Shown here piece by piece: positions 1-7,857 of a stretch of DNA of 21,393 nt. Where the stretch lies: the NCBI GenBank assembly GCA_031548645.1, contig JAVBQX010000042.1, positions 1-21,393 on the forward strand, in the 5' to 3' direction. The position numbers and the translations under genes are program-made. The first letter of the stretch is position 1. The number at the start of each line of letters is the position of its first letter. The notes beneath the pieces were generated by a model. That model was not told the origin of the DNA, searched no databases, and worked only from the letters and a program-made list of their open reading frames with translations. The stretch is from WRMR01 sp031548645 (GTDB taxonomy: Bacteria > Planctomycetota > Planctomycetia > Pirellulales > Thermoguttaceae).

Positions 1-1
1 G

Positions 2-1240
2 AAAATCGTAACGCGGGATAATGTCGCAAAAATTCTTGACCGGGCCATGGACGCCGGAAACGGGCTGCTCCGCCTGACGCCGAACTGGGTTCCGCGAAGT
101 TTCCTGCACCCGGGCAAGCGGATCAAACTCGCCCCGACCGATTGGTACGCTCTCGGCGTGAACCGCGGGGGGATCGACGAACGCTGGTTCGGCAGCACGA
201 CCGAAGCGGCCAACGACGGCCGAGCCGACGATGAGGGCTTGAGTTACGTCAAATTTGAAGGCGAGCGTTTCCTGCTCCGCGATGCCGTCGACGAAGGTCA
301 GGGGCGCGTCGTCGGTGACGCCATCTGGTCGAAATACAAGCGCTGGCCGATTTATTCGAAGTTTTTCGACAACGCCGGGCCGATCCCGCACCACATGCAC
401 CAGCTGCCCGAACACGCGGCTAATGTGGGCCAGGAAGGCAAGCCGGAAGCCTATTATTTCCCGCCGCAACTGAACGCCGCCGAAAATCATTTCGATTACA
501 CCTTCATGGGCCTGGAGCCGGGCACGACGAAAGACGACGTCCGCAAGTGCCTTGAAAACTGGAACAAGGGCGACAACGGCATTCTCGACCTCTCGAAAGC
601 CTACCGCCTGAAACGTGGAACCGGCTGGTTCGTTCGGGCGGGCGTTTTGCACGCGCCGGGCTCGCTTTGCACCTACGAGCCGCAGTGGGGTTCGGACGTG
701 TTCGGCATGTACCAGTCGCTCGTCGAAGGCCGCCAAGTGCCCTGGGACCTGCTGGTCAAAGACGTGCCGCAGGACAAAAAATTCGATCTCGACTACATCA
801 TCAGCCAATTGGACTGGGACCGGAATGTCGACCCGAATTTCAAAGAGAGCAATTATCTCGAACCCATCGTTGACGAAGCCTGTTCCGGTGACGGATATTG
901 GGACAAGTGGATTACCTACGGCACCGTGGTTGACGGCGTGCAACTGTTTTCCGCAAAAGAACTTACCGTCATGCCGGGCGCAAAATGCACGCTCAGGGAC
1001 CCCGGGGCCAGCAGCTGGATCACGGTGCAAGGTTGCGGCAAAATGGGCAATTTGAATATCGAAACGCCAGTTATGATTTATTACGGTGAAGAGCCGAACG
1101 ACGAAATGTACATTTCGGCAACCGCCGCGAAAAACGGATTCGTCATCGAAAACACGGGTTCCGAGCCGCTGGTCGGTCTGCGATATTTCGGCCCGGAAAC
1201 GCACAAAAATCTGCCGATGGTCGGCGATTTTAGGAAATAG
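2..1240 (+). CDS. Cupin-type, mannose-6-phosphate-isomerase-like protein (5' partial)
   Basis: The reading frame is open to the left edge of the window. Residues before the first ATG (position 47) look like ordinary protein sequence (TRDNVAKILDRAMDAG), and no ribosome binding site precedes that ATG, so the true start is probably outside the window. About 412 codons are visible. The motif PHHMHQ, followed by KPEAYYF and later RAGVLHAPGSLCTYE, is the His-x-His ... Glu ... His arrangement of metal-binding cupins such as type I phosphomannose isomerase. The C-terminal third (from about position 900) looks like a second beta-rich domain. The likely role is a metal-dependent sugar or sugar-phosphate isomerase or a related cupin, acting in the cytoplasm since no signal peptide is seen. 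The substrate cannot be read from the sequence. A plain cupin of unknown function is the main alternative. Confidence 0.7.
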   Translation, partial: KIVTRDNVAKILDRAMDAGNGLLRLTPNWVPRSFLHPGKRIKLAPTDWYALGVNRGGIDERWFGSTTEAANDGRADDEGLSYVKFEGERFLLRDAVDEGQGRVVGDAIWSKYKRWPIYSKFFDNAGPIPHHMHQLPEHAANVGQEGKPEAYYFPPQLNAAENHFDYTFMGLEPGTTKDDVRKCLENWNKGDNGILDLSKAYRLKRGTGWFVRAGVLHAPGSLCTYEPQWGSDVFGMYQSLVEGRQVPWDLLVKDVPQDKKFDLDYIISQLDWDRNVDPNFKESNYLEPIVDEACSGDGYWDKWITYGTVVDGVQLFSAKELTVMPGAKCTLRDPGASSWITVQGCGKMGNLNIETPVMIYYGEEPNDEMYISATAAKNGFVIENTGSEPLVGLRYFGPETHKNLPMVGDFRK

Positions 1241-1581
1241 GGATTAGGATTTAGGGGTTAGGGATTAGTACACAGCCAAGGCTTATTATGTGCATTCTTA
1301 GCCGCCGTGCTTGCTCGGCGATTGCTGCGGTCATCGGTGTGGCCACCCTTCCCGAGTCACACAATTTGAGTCTTGGTGGGTGGTTAGGGTGACAGGCTTT
1401 GTTTTTCGAGGGTGGCGGTTTTGCGACATTTTTCAGGTTACGAATGTGTTACCCAGACGGGAACGTTTTCGCAGCTTGTCAAACCATGTAGTAAACTATA
1501 TCAATTACTTTGTTCCACCCTGCTTACTAACCCCTAGCCCCTAATCACTCGCCCCTCACACATAAATATAAGGAGAGCGTT
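1240..1581. repeat. Intergenic region bounded by imperfect G/C-rich inverted repeats
   Basis: This 342-bp stretch follows the cupin-like gene. It opens with telomere-like G-rich text (runs of GGG/GGGG separated by ATTA or TTA, 1240-1268) and closes with a C-rich counterpart (1527-1546, continuing to 1556). The reverse complement of 1248-1268 matches 1527-1546 with two substitutions and one missing base, so the two ends form an imperfect terminal inverted repeat of about 21 bp around 258 bp. The interior has no convincing gene; a 77-codon open frame at 1311-1544 runs into the repeat and has no ribosome binding site. The structure resembles a small non-coding mobile element, but no target-site duplication is evident. 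Confidence 0.5.
1570..1575 (+). promoter_or_regulatory. Ribosome binding site of the DUF2007-type gene
   Basis: AAGGAG lies six bases before the ATG at 1582. It is a strong Shine-Dalgarno sequence and fixes the start of the small gene. Confidence 0.8.
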
Positions 1582-1806
1582 ATGACCGATCATTCAAAAG
1601 ATCACACAGTAACTGTGTTTTCGTCTTCTGACCCTCTGTCCGCCGAGGTGGTGGCTAACAGTCTCAAAGGCGAGGGCATCGCGTGCAGTGTACTGAACGC
1701 AAATCAGGCTGGGCTTCCGGGATTGGGGGTTACGTCCGTCGAGGTTATGGTCCGCGAGGCCGATGCCGATCGTGCGCGGGCCTATCTCAAGAAAACCGGG
1801 GACTGA
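1582..1806 (+). CDS. Small DUF2007-type protein (putative signal-transducing protein family)
   Basis: The product is 74 aa and follows a strong AAGGAG site. The pattern is beta-alpha-beta: a first strand (VTVFSSSDPLSAEVVANSL), then GEGIACSVLNANQAGLPG, then a second strand VEVMVREADADRARAYL. This is the typical DUF2007 layout, in which a short protein begins with 'phe-x-ser-x-asp/pro-xx-ala' and carries a central glycine-rich loop. Family members are small cytoplasmic proteins of unclear role; annotation as signal-transducing is only putative. Length is normal for the family. It is flanked by long gaps on both sides and so appears to be transcribed alone. The TTGTCA/TATATC pair at 1476-1502 is a weak possible promoter with a short 15-bp spacer. 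Confidence 0.75.
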   Translation: MTDHSKDHTVTVFSSSDPLSAEVVANSLKGEGIACSVLNANQAGLPGLGVTSVEVMVREADADRARAYLKKTGD

Positions 1807-2117
1807 TTTCATTTGTGCACGGATAACAGACGCTGTTTTACGCCACAGCTTTGGTGTGTCGCAAATTGTGTGGGGGCAAAAACGGCTCGGTGCTGGCCGG
1901 AAACGGTTTTTGATGTAAAATTAATGACAAACGTCGATATTTTTCGGAAAAATTATGGGATCGTGATGTAAATATTTCCGTACCCTTCAAATTTCCTGAA
2001 TTTGAAGATTTGAACCGGCGTCATGGCAACAACATTCAATGGTTGTGTTCGTCGCGTCGCTAAAAATTTCGACGCTGGAATTTTATTTTGAAATATCAAA
2101 AACCACGTGAGGCCTTT
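1807..2117. other. Intergenic region before surE with three possible hairpins
   Basis: No gene is visible in these 311 bases. Three inverted repeats can be read. The first has 9-bp perfect arms, CTTCAAATT (1985-1993) and AATTTGAAG (1999-2007), around a 5-base loop. The second is a short ACAAC/GTTGT pair near 2030-2050. The third has 6-bp arms, GCGTCG (2054-2059) and CGACGC (2070-2075), around an A/T-rich 10-base loop. They could be a terminator for the upstream small gene, an operator, or leader structure for surE. No convincing sigma-70 promoter was identified. Confidence 0.45.
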
Positions 2118-3134
2118 GTGCAGATTTTATTGACCAACGATGACGGAGTCCACTCCCCGGGAATCAAGGCGCTGGCCAAAGCGCTGCAATCGCTTGGCAC
2201 CGTGACGGTGGTTGCGCCGGCGACGGAGCAGAGCGGGGTTTCGCACGCGCTGACCTTTCGCACGCCGCTGTTCGTCCGCGAAATCAACTGGGGCAACGGT
2301 ATGAAAGTCTGGGCCGTCGACGGTACCCCCGCCGACTGCACCCGGATCGGCGTGCTCAATCTTTGCGAACAGCGACCGGACATCGTCGTCAGCGGGACGA
2401 ATCTGGGCCTCAACATCGGTTGCAACGTTATTTATTCCGGCACCGTGGCCGGCGCGGAGGAAGGCGCGACGCTCGGCATCGACAGCTTCGCCGTCTCGCT
2501 GGAATATGACGAAATGCCGCCGTGGGAAAAGGCCTCCGCCCTCATCACGCAGGTCATCCGGCAGATCACGGAAGCGAAAATCACTTCCGATCGCGCCGAC
2601 CTGATCAATATCAACGTGCCGGTTTCCGCGTGTTATTCGAAACAGCCCGCCGAAGTGTGCGTCGTGCCGATCGACCAGACGCCGCTTGCCGAAGCCTACA
2701 CCTCGCGTCAGGACCCCTACGGCCTGCCGTATTACTGGCTCACCGGGCGGGTCAATCCGAACGATCCGAGCCACCTGACCGACCGGACCATGTTGAAAAA
2801 AGGGTTTGTCACCGTCACGCCGCTTGAATATAATAGAACGAACCGGACGGCCATCGAAAAACTGGAACTCGCGTTCGTCGAACCGGACGACGGCGGGCCG
2901 AACCTGCCGGAACCGGGCGATTTGCCCGACCCGATCGTTCGGGGACTCGTCACCCGATTGCCCGATTCCGTGCTTGACGCCACGGAAGAAATGCCCGAAC
3001 CGGAAAACCGGGCGGACAACCTCCCGCAGACGCATCGCGACCATAACGCCAATTACAACGCTTCGCCCAAGCCCCCGCGGAACGGCGCGAAGGGATCGAA
3101 CGAGAATCCGTCGTCCTATTCCGAAGGGACATAA
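2118..3134 (+). CDS. surE: 5'/3'-nucleotidase SurE with long C-terminal tail
   Basis: SurE removes phosphate from nucleoside 5'- and 3'-monophosphates in a divalent-metal-dependent reaction in the cytoplasm. The start is taken as GTG at 2118 because it gives the family N-terminus MQILLTNDDG and has GTGAGG (2107-2112) five bases upstream. The longer frame from TTG at 2088 adds only ten residues outside the family pattern. The metal-site residues are present: Asp8-Asp9 in NDDG, Ser39 in EQSGVSH and Asn95 in SGTNLGLN, followed by VIYSGTVAGAEEG. The usual length is about 250 aa; this protein has 338. Residues from about 255 onward are rich in Pro, Asp, Asn and Arg and look disordered. The gene is 38 bp upstream of the lipoprotein gene and probably shares its transcript. 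The family assignment is firm; the tail's role is unknown. Confidence 0.93.
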   Translation: MQILLTNDDGVHSPGIKALAKALQSLGTVTVVAPATEQSGVSHALTFRTPLFVREINWGNGMKVWAVDGTPADCTRIGVLNLCEQRPDIVVSGTNLGLNIGCNVIYSGTVAGAEEGATLGIDSFAVSLEYDEMPPWEKASALITQVIRQITEAKITSDRADLININVPVSACYSKQPAEVCVVPIDQTPLAEAYTSRQDPYGLPYYWLTGRVNPNDPSHLTDRTMLKKGFVTVTPLEYNRTNRTAIEKLELAFVEPDDGGPNLPEPGDLPDPIVRGLVTRLPDSVLDATEEMPEPENRADNLPQTHRDHNANYNASPKPPRNGAKGSNENPSSYSEGT

Positions 3135-3159
3135 AATATCCGTAAACTCGTCTTGAATC

Positions 3160-3164
3160 AGGAG
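3160..3164 (+). promoter_or_regulatory. Ribosome binding site of the lipoprotein gene
   Basis: AGGAG is eight bases before the ATG at 3173, inside the short gap after surE, and supports that start. Confidence 0.7.
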
Positions 3165-3172
3165 CCCTTATC

Positions 3173-3679
3173 ATGTTGCGATTGTTTTTTCTTGCCGCGG
3201 CCATGATCTGCTGCATCGGGCTGTACGGCTGCGATTTCCCGGAACAAAAACGCCCGGTGTCCAGTCCGGGCGGATTGGACCTTGACGGCGGCGCGGCGCC
3301 GGCCGGTCAATCGACCGACACGCCGCAAGCACAACCCGCCGATCCCCCCGCACCCCCCGCCCCGCTTGAAGCTCGCAAAACCGTCGAAGTCGGTGACGGC
3401 CGCAAGGGGCATTACGGGCGGATGAGTATTTTTCAACACAACATCGGCACGTTCTACCGAACCAAGGAACGCCTGACTTATAACGTGCAAATTCCGCAAG
3501 CGATGCAGTTGTACAAGGCGACCAATGATCGGACCCCGCGAGACCATGATGAGTTCATGAAGGACATCATTCAGGCCAACAATATCAAGCTGCCCGAGTT
3601 GAGGGAGGGTTGCCGTTACGAGTACAATCCGGAAACAGCCGAGCTGGAAATCGTTTACCCGCTTGATATGATGCCGTAG
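3173..3679 (+). CDS. Predicted lipoprotein of unknown function
   Basis: The product is 168 aa. Residues 1-20 form a lipoprotein signal peptide: Arg at position 3, a hydrophobic core, and a lipobox LYGC with Cys20 as the predicted lipidated residue. Residues 21-65 are a Pro/Ala-rich linker (QAQPADPPAPPAPLE). The conserved-looking part is 80-168, containing YNVQIPQAMQLYKATNDRTP and ending CRYEYNPETAELEIVYPLD, a mix of helices and a terminal beta hairpin. This suggests a small envelope-anchored protein; no enzymatic motif is visible. It starts 38 bp after surE on the same strand, and a shared transcript is likely. I do not recognise a named family. Confidence 0.75.
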   Translation: MLRLFFLAAAMICCIGLYGCDFPEQKRPVSSPGGLDLDGGAAPAGQSTDTPQAQPADPPAPPAPLEARKTVEVGDGRKGHYGRMSIFQHNIGTFYRTKERLTYNVQIPQAMQLYKATNDRTPRDHDEFMKDIIQANNIKLPELREGCRYEYNPETAELEIVYPLDMMP

Positions 3680-3708
3680 GACGGCAACGTAATGTTTCCC
3701 CCTGTCCC

Positions 3709-3860
3709 AATGGCAGCCCGGAGCGTAAGCGACGGGTTTAACCACAATAATTCTTTGTGTATTTTCTGTTGGGAAGTGTTTCAAAATTTCGATTGCCTCA
3801 AATCAAAGCCGCGACAATACCGGAGCGTTTAACCCGTCGCTTACGCTCCGGGCTGCCATT
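3709..3860. repeat. Small element with 30-bp perfect inverted repeats
   Basis: The arm at 3709-3738 is exactly the reverse complement of 3831-3860, 30 of 30 bases. The 92-bp interior is A/T-rich and non-coding. The element lies between the lipoprotein gene (ends 3679) and the GH38-like gene (starts 3917). No direct target duplication is seen at the outer edges. The arm contains a core similar to the repeat found at 7332-7394 and 14470-14531 (CGCTTACGCTCCGGGCT versus CGCTTACGCTTCGGGCT). It could be a MITE-like mobile repeat, and as RNA it would also make a strong hairpin that might end the surE-lipoprotein transcript. Confidence 0.85.
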
Positions 3861-3916
3861 CTTGCGGTGTTAGCCCTTTTCAACTTACCATCTCCCCGCC
3901 CGGAACCCCGCCCGCC

Positions 3917-6900
3917 ATGATGATTTTGCTGATCCCCAGTTACAGCATCGAAGATTTTTCCGTCGACCGCATTGACGCGGAGGCGAACCAGATTCTTTCG
4001 GCCTGGACGGCGCTGTATCACCCCGCGCTGATCGAAAAGGCGAACCGCCTGCCCGCCTGGGAAAGGGCCTCGAACCCGGGCGAAAACGAATGCGAGCTGA
4101 TGGTCGTGCCGCCCTGTTGCGAACATCTGCCACCGCCGGGTTGGTTGCGAGGGAAAAAGGACAAGTGCGTCGTTATCCGGAACGAATCGGACCGCGAAAT
4201 CATCGTGCAGGAAGCTCTCAAGGCCCTGCAACTTGAGGAACACGGCTTCGAGGACTGGTTCGTCGACGCTTTTTTCGCGGTGGGGACGCATTTCGTGCTC
4301 AGCGAACTGCTGACGCGACAACAGCGTTACATGAGCATGCTTGACGAATACCAGCTCAAGGAACGGGCGCTCGACGCGATCAAGGCTTATCGCAAAGGCG
4401 ACGCGGACGAGGCCCGGTCGTTTTTGCAGCAGATGTTCGAGCAATTGCAGCAAAGCCGCGAATACTTTTACCCGATGACGGCCTACCTGATCGACCTGGT
4501 ATTGACCGCCCCGACGACGCTGGGGGAAAAGCTGTTCGAGACACTCGGCGAAAACCGGCAGGTCAATCTCGTCATGCCTCTTTCGTCGCTGCGGCACGTG
4601 ACGCGGGAATACGGCGAACTGGCCGAACGGATGCGTCACGAGATCGCCGAATCGCGGCTTGAACTGGCCGGCGACCCGCTCGAAGACGTGCCGCTGTCGC
4701 ACCTGGTCATGCCCGACCTGGTCGAACGACTGATGCGCGGAACCGAGGCTTACCGCGACGCCGTCGGCGCGAAACCCGTCGCGTACATGCGGAAGCAGGC
4801 CGATTTCGTTTCGGCGCTGCCCTCGCTGCTGCAACGGGCCGGATACAAGGGCGCGATTCTTTACACGACCGAAGGTTGGAAAACGCCCGAAAAACGGCAC
4901 AGCCTTTTGCGATGGGGTTCGCCCGACGGCCGCAAAATCGGGGCCGTCACGCGTTATCCCAACGACGCGAATTCGAGCGAAACCTTCCTGCAACTGCCGC
5001 GCAATCTCGGGCGGATGCTCGACGGGGATTACGCCCCGACCGTGACGCTGGCCCATTACCCGAAACACTCGCAACGCTGGCTCAACGACCTGTTCGTCGC
5101 GCAGCAATACGCCCCGGTGTTCGGGCGATTTCATTCGCTCAGCGGTTTTTTCAAGGCTACGAAATACACCGGGCAGACGCAGCCGCTCGACGAATCGATT
5201 TACCTCAAGTCGCGCCGGCTGGTCGAGGCGATTGAGAAAAAACGGCCCAACCCCGTTTCCGCCTGGGGCGACTATCACCGGATGATGCAGCGCTGCACGC
5301 AAATCACGACGCTCGCGGCGCTCGCGGCCGCCGTCGTGGGCAAAAAAAGCGACCTGTCCGCGCAGGCGTTGGCCGAAGCCCGCGCGTTTCTCGAAACCTT
5401 CGACGCGGCAAAGCGTCAACATGACCGGCAATTGTATGGCGAAATCGACGCGGATCATGCGCCGGTCGATTTGAGCGGTTTCGCCGCCGAAGCGGACCGC
5501 GTGATCAGCCGCCTTTCGTGTTACCTGGGGGCCGTGCTGACGGGAACGCCCGCCGCGGAAATCGTCGAACAAAATGCCGACATGCCGCCGCAGTCCCGGC
5601 AAGAGGGTTTGGGCTACCTGCTGCTGAACCCATCACCGCATTCGCGAAACATGCTCGTCGACGTTTCGGACCTGCCTGCGCTGCCGACGGTTCGCGCCGG
5701 GTCGGGTTTGGTAAGCGACAACGGCGATTCCGTCGCGAAAGACAGCGCGGCGCAAACGCACTCGTCGCCGGTTCTCATGGCCCGCGCGAACGCTTCGCGG
5801 AAAGAGGCCCTCGTCGAGGTGCCGCCTTTCGGTTACGCGTGGGTCGGCTGCGACGCGGACGCGACCGAAGCGGCAAAATCGCGGGAACAACAAACGCAAA
5901 CTGCCGTACTGACGGAAACGTCGCGGAAAGCAATCGCGAAAAAGGTGTTCGGCCTCTTTGCCGGGAAGAAGGAAACCGGTCCGCCGCCGCTGGTCGATAA
6001 AATCGAAGACGAGGGCTATTACCTGCGGAACGAGTTTTTCGAGTTGCGCGTCGACGAAACGACCGGTGCCGTCGCTTCGCTGTTTTATTACAACAAACGC
6101 GGCAATCGGCTCGCGCAGCAACTCGGCTTTCGCTTTCCGGAAGCGGTTCGCAAAACGGACACGCGATTGGCGAAGGACGGCAACGCCGGTTACACGATCA
6201 TGGCGGCGGACAAAATCGAAACGGTCGCCGACGGCCCGTTGCACGCGTCGCTTCGGATCACAGGCCGCCTGATGCACTTCGACGGTTCGGTCGTCGCGAC
6301 CTTCGAGCAGACGATCACCGTTTCGCGAGGCAGCAAAATCGTGCGGTTCGACGTGACGATCGACCCGCAAACCCCGCCGGGGGACAGCCCGTGGGATTCG
6401 TATTACGCGATGCGTTTCGCATGGGGCAACATGGGCTACGAGCCTTACGTCGGCATCACGTCGGGGCGGCACGAATGTCTGACAAAGTACGTCGAGGCCC
6501 CGTATTTCGTCGATCTGCGCGACGAAACGCAATCGCTGACCGTGTTCGGCAACGGCCTACCGTATCACCGCCGGACGAGCGACACGCGGCTCGACACGAT
6601 TTTGATCGCCAACGGCGAGGGGCGGCGTTCGTTCCGCATCGACGTCGGCGTTGACGTCCCCAACCCGACGCTCGTTGCGCAGGAACTCATGACGCCGCAC
6701 ACGCCGCTGGTCATTCGCGCGAAGAAGCCGAAAATCCCGACCGCGTGGTTGTTTTCGTTCGATGCGAAAAGCGTCGTCATGCAAAAGTGCGAGCCGCTGT
6801 TCGACGAAATGCGGCAACCTTCGATACCGCCGGCGAACGTTGTGAATGACGAGACCGTGGCAAGCGACACACCGGCAAATCAAGCGGCGTCAGATGAAGC

Positions 6901-7294
6901 GTCGGCCGGCGATGCCTCCGGTCACAATGCGATGAGCGAGCCGGGCTACGGTTACGACGGCATTTACGCTCCGGATTATCAGCCGCCGGAAGAACAGGCG
7001 AACGTCGAAGCGACGCAGGAAACGCGAAACAGCCTTGACGACGGGTGGTGCTTCCCGGACCTTGTCGACAGTCTGCGCGACGAAGGACGCCCCCTCTCCG
7101 GACTGCGGCTCTGGCTGCTCGAAACCGAGGGCCTGCGCACCGAACTTTCGGTACGGTCGTTCCGCCCGATTCATACGGCCCGGGTCGTCGATTTTGAACT
7201 CAACGAAGAGAAAACGCTGACCGTTTCCGGCGACCGCGTCACGATCCCGTCGGCCCCGCATGAATTTTTGCCCGTCGAGATCCGGTTCGCGTGA
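3917..7294 (+). CDS. Large GH38-like (alpha-mannosidase-related) protein, possibly without the usual metal site
   Basis: The product is 1125 aa with no signal peptide, so it is presumably cytoplasmic. Residues 1-420 resemble a divergent seven-stranded barrel of the GH38/GH57 type, beginning LLIPSYSIEDF, with strands near 215 (QVNLVMPLSSL), 285 (AKPVAYMRKQADF), 312 (GAILYTTEGW) and 374 (PTVTLAHYP). Residues 500-570 are helical. Residues 700-950 resemble the beta-rich C-terminal domains of alpha-mannosidases (YYLRNEFFELRVDETTGAVA, and HRRTSDTRLDTILIANGEGR). Residues about 968-1038 are a low-complexity Ala/Asp/Glu/Pro insertion. The first strand lacks the His-x-Asp zinc pair expected of active GH38 enzymes, so activity is uncertain. 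ATG codons at 3917 and 3920 are both possible starts and neither has a clear ribosome binding site. Family assignment is by pattern only. Confidence 0.6.
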   Translation: MMILLIPSYSIEDFSVDRIDAEANQILSAWTALYHPALIEKANRLPAWERASNPGENECELMVVPPCCEHLPPPGWLRGKKDKCVVIRNESDREIIVQEALKALQLEEHGFEDWFVDAFFAVGTHFVLSELLTRQQRYMSMLDEYQLKERALDAIKAYRKGDADEARSFLQQMFEQLQQSREYFYPMTAYLIDLVLTAPTTLGEKLFETLGENRQVNLVMPLSSLRHVTREYGELAERMRHEIAESRLELAGDPLEDVPLSHLVMPDLVERLMRGTEAYRDAVGAKPVAYMRKQADFVSALPSLLQRAGYKGAILYTTEGWKTPEKRHSLLRWGSPDGRKIGAVTRYPNDANSSETFLQLPRNLGRMLDGDYAPTVTLAHYPKHSQRWLNDLFVAQQYAPVFGRFHSLSGFFKATKYTGQTQPLDESIYLKSRRLVEAIEKKRPNPVSAWGDYHRMMQRCTQITTLAALAAAVVGKKSDLSAQALAEARAFLETFDAAKRQHDRQLYGEIDADHAPVDLSGFAAEADRVISRLSCYLGAVLTGTPAAEIVEQNADMPPQSRQEGLGYLLLNPSPHSRNMLVDVSDLPALPTVRAGSGLVSDNGDSVAKDSAAQTHSSPVLMARANASRKEALVEVPPFGYAWVGCDADATEAAKSREQQTQTAVLTETSRKAIAKKVFGLFAGKKETGPPPLVDKIEDEGYYLRNEFFELRVDETTGAVASLFYYNKRGNRLAQQLGFRFPEAVRKTDTRLAKDGNAGYTIMAADKIETVADGPLHASLRITGRLMHFDGSVVATFEQTITVSRGSKIVRFDVTIDPQTPPGDSPWDSYYAMRFAWGNMGYEPYVGITSGRHECLTKYVEAPYFVDLRDETQSLTVFGNGLPYHRRTSDTRLDTILIANGEGRRSFRIDVGVDVPNPTLVAQELMTPHTPLVIRAKKPKIPTAWLFSFDAKSVVMQKCEPLFDEMRQPSIPPANVVNDETVASDTPANQAASDEASAGDASGHNAMSEPGYGYDGIYAPDYQPPEEQANVEATQETRNSLDDGWCFPDLVDSLRDEGRPLSGLRLWLLETEGLRTELSVRSFRPIHTARVVDFELNEEKTLTVSGDRVTIPSAPHEFLPVEIRFA

Positions 7295-7331
7295 ACACCC
7301 GGCGCGTTGAACAAGCTCGACCGGCAGCATA

Positions 7332-7394
7332 ACCGCTCCATGACTGTCGCGGCTCTGATTTTTTATCCCTCGTTAACGCTTCGGGCTCCGGTTG
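7332..7394 (+). repeat. Dispersed repeat, copy 1
   Basis: The segment matches 14470-14531: the first 29 bases (starting ACCGCTCCATGACTGTCGCG) are identical, and the rest differs by a few substitutions and one indel. It lies in the 118-bp gap between the convergent GH38-like and gcvH genes, with its right end 19 bp from the gcvH stop codon. The second half shares its core with the 30-bp inverted repeat at 3709-3860. Confidence 0.85.
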
Positions 7395-7412
7395 TGGCGG
7401 CGGCAATGCCGT

Positions 7413-7814
7413 TCAATGGGCTTCGCTTTCACAGAATTCGTTATACGCGGCGAAGTCAAGCAATTGCCCCAGTCCTTCGTCGCCGGAGATTTTGATTTTG
7501 ACGAGCCAGCCGTCGTCGTAGGGGTCCTGCGCAAGTGTTTCCAACCGGTCGCCGACCGTGTCGTTCACCGCGACGATTTCGCCCGCGACGGGGCTGTACA
7601 TTTCGCTGACCGCCTTGACCGATTCGATTTCGCCGAAGGTTTCGCCGACTTCGACCGCGTCGCCGACGTTCGGCAGTTCCATGAAAACCAAGTCCGTCAG
7701 CGAATCGAGCGCGAATTTCGACAGCCCGACCGTCGCGATTTTTTCGCCCGCGGCGTCGGTTTCCAGGTTGACCCATTCGTGGGACTTGGCATACAAAAGT
7801 TTTTCCGGTGTCAT
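7413..7814 (-). CDS. gcvH: Glycine cleavage system H protein
   Basis: GcvH carries the aminomethyl group on a lipoyl arm between the P, T and L proteins of the glycine cleavage complex in the cytoplasm. The 133-aa product has the family's usual length and start (YAKSHEWVNLE). The lipoylation motif GEIESVKAVSEMYSPVAGEI places the modified lysine at residue 67. The C-terminal pattern DPYDDGWLVKIKI is also typical. AGGAAAA sits just before the ATG on the - strand. The gene starts 43 bp after the stop of the 1408-aa unknown gene, so the two probably share a transcript. No gcvP, gcvT or lipoyl-synthesis gene is in the window, so gcvH is separated from its usual partners here. Confidence 0.95.
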   Translation of the reverse strand: MTPEKLLYAKSHEWVNLETDAAGEKIATVGLSKFALDSLTDLVFMELPNVGDAVEVGETFGEIESVKAVSEMYSPVAGEIVAVNDTVGDRLETLAQDPYDDGWLVKIKISGDEGLGQLLDFAAYNEFCESEAH

Positions 7815-7857
7815 GTGATTTTCCTGTCGTGATCGTTGGGTTGTGGGCCGCTTATTT

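Noticed and set aside
1240..1268. CRISPR-like or true telomeric repeat
   Set aside because: Units are not of regular length, there are no spacers, and only about three units are present.
1311..1544. A 77-codon open frame in the gap before the DUF2007-type gene
   Set aside because: No ribosome binding site, an unusual composition, and its end lies in the C-rich repeat. It is not supported as a gene.
2088..2117. TTG start for surE ten codons upstream
   Set aside because: The GTG at 2118 has a correctly spaced GTGAGG and gives the conserved SurE N-terminus.
3803..5602. A 599-codon open frame on the - strand, opposite the GH38-like gene
   Set aside because: It runs across the inverted-repeat element, has an Arg/His/Gln-rich translation without recognisable domains, and overlaps a well-supported gene.
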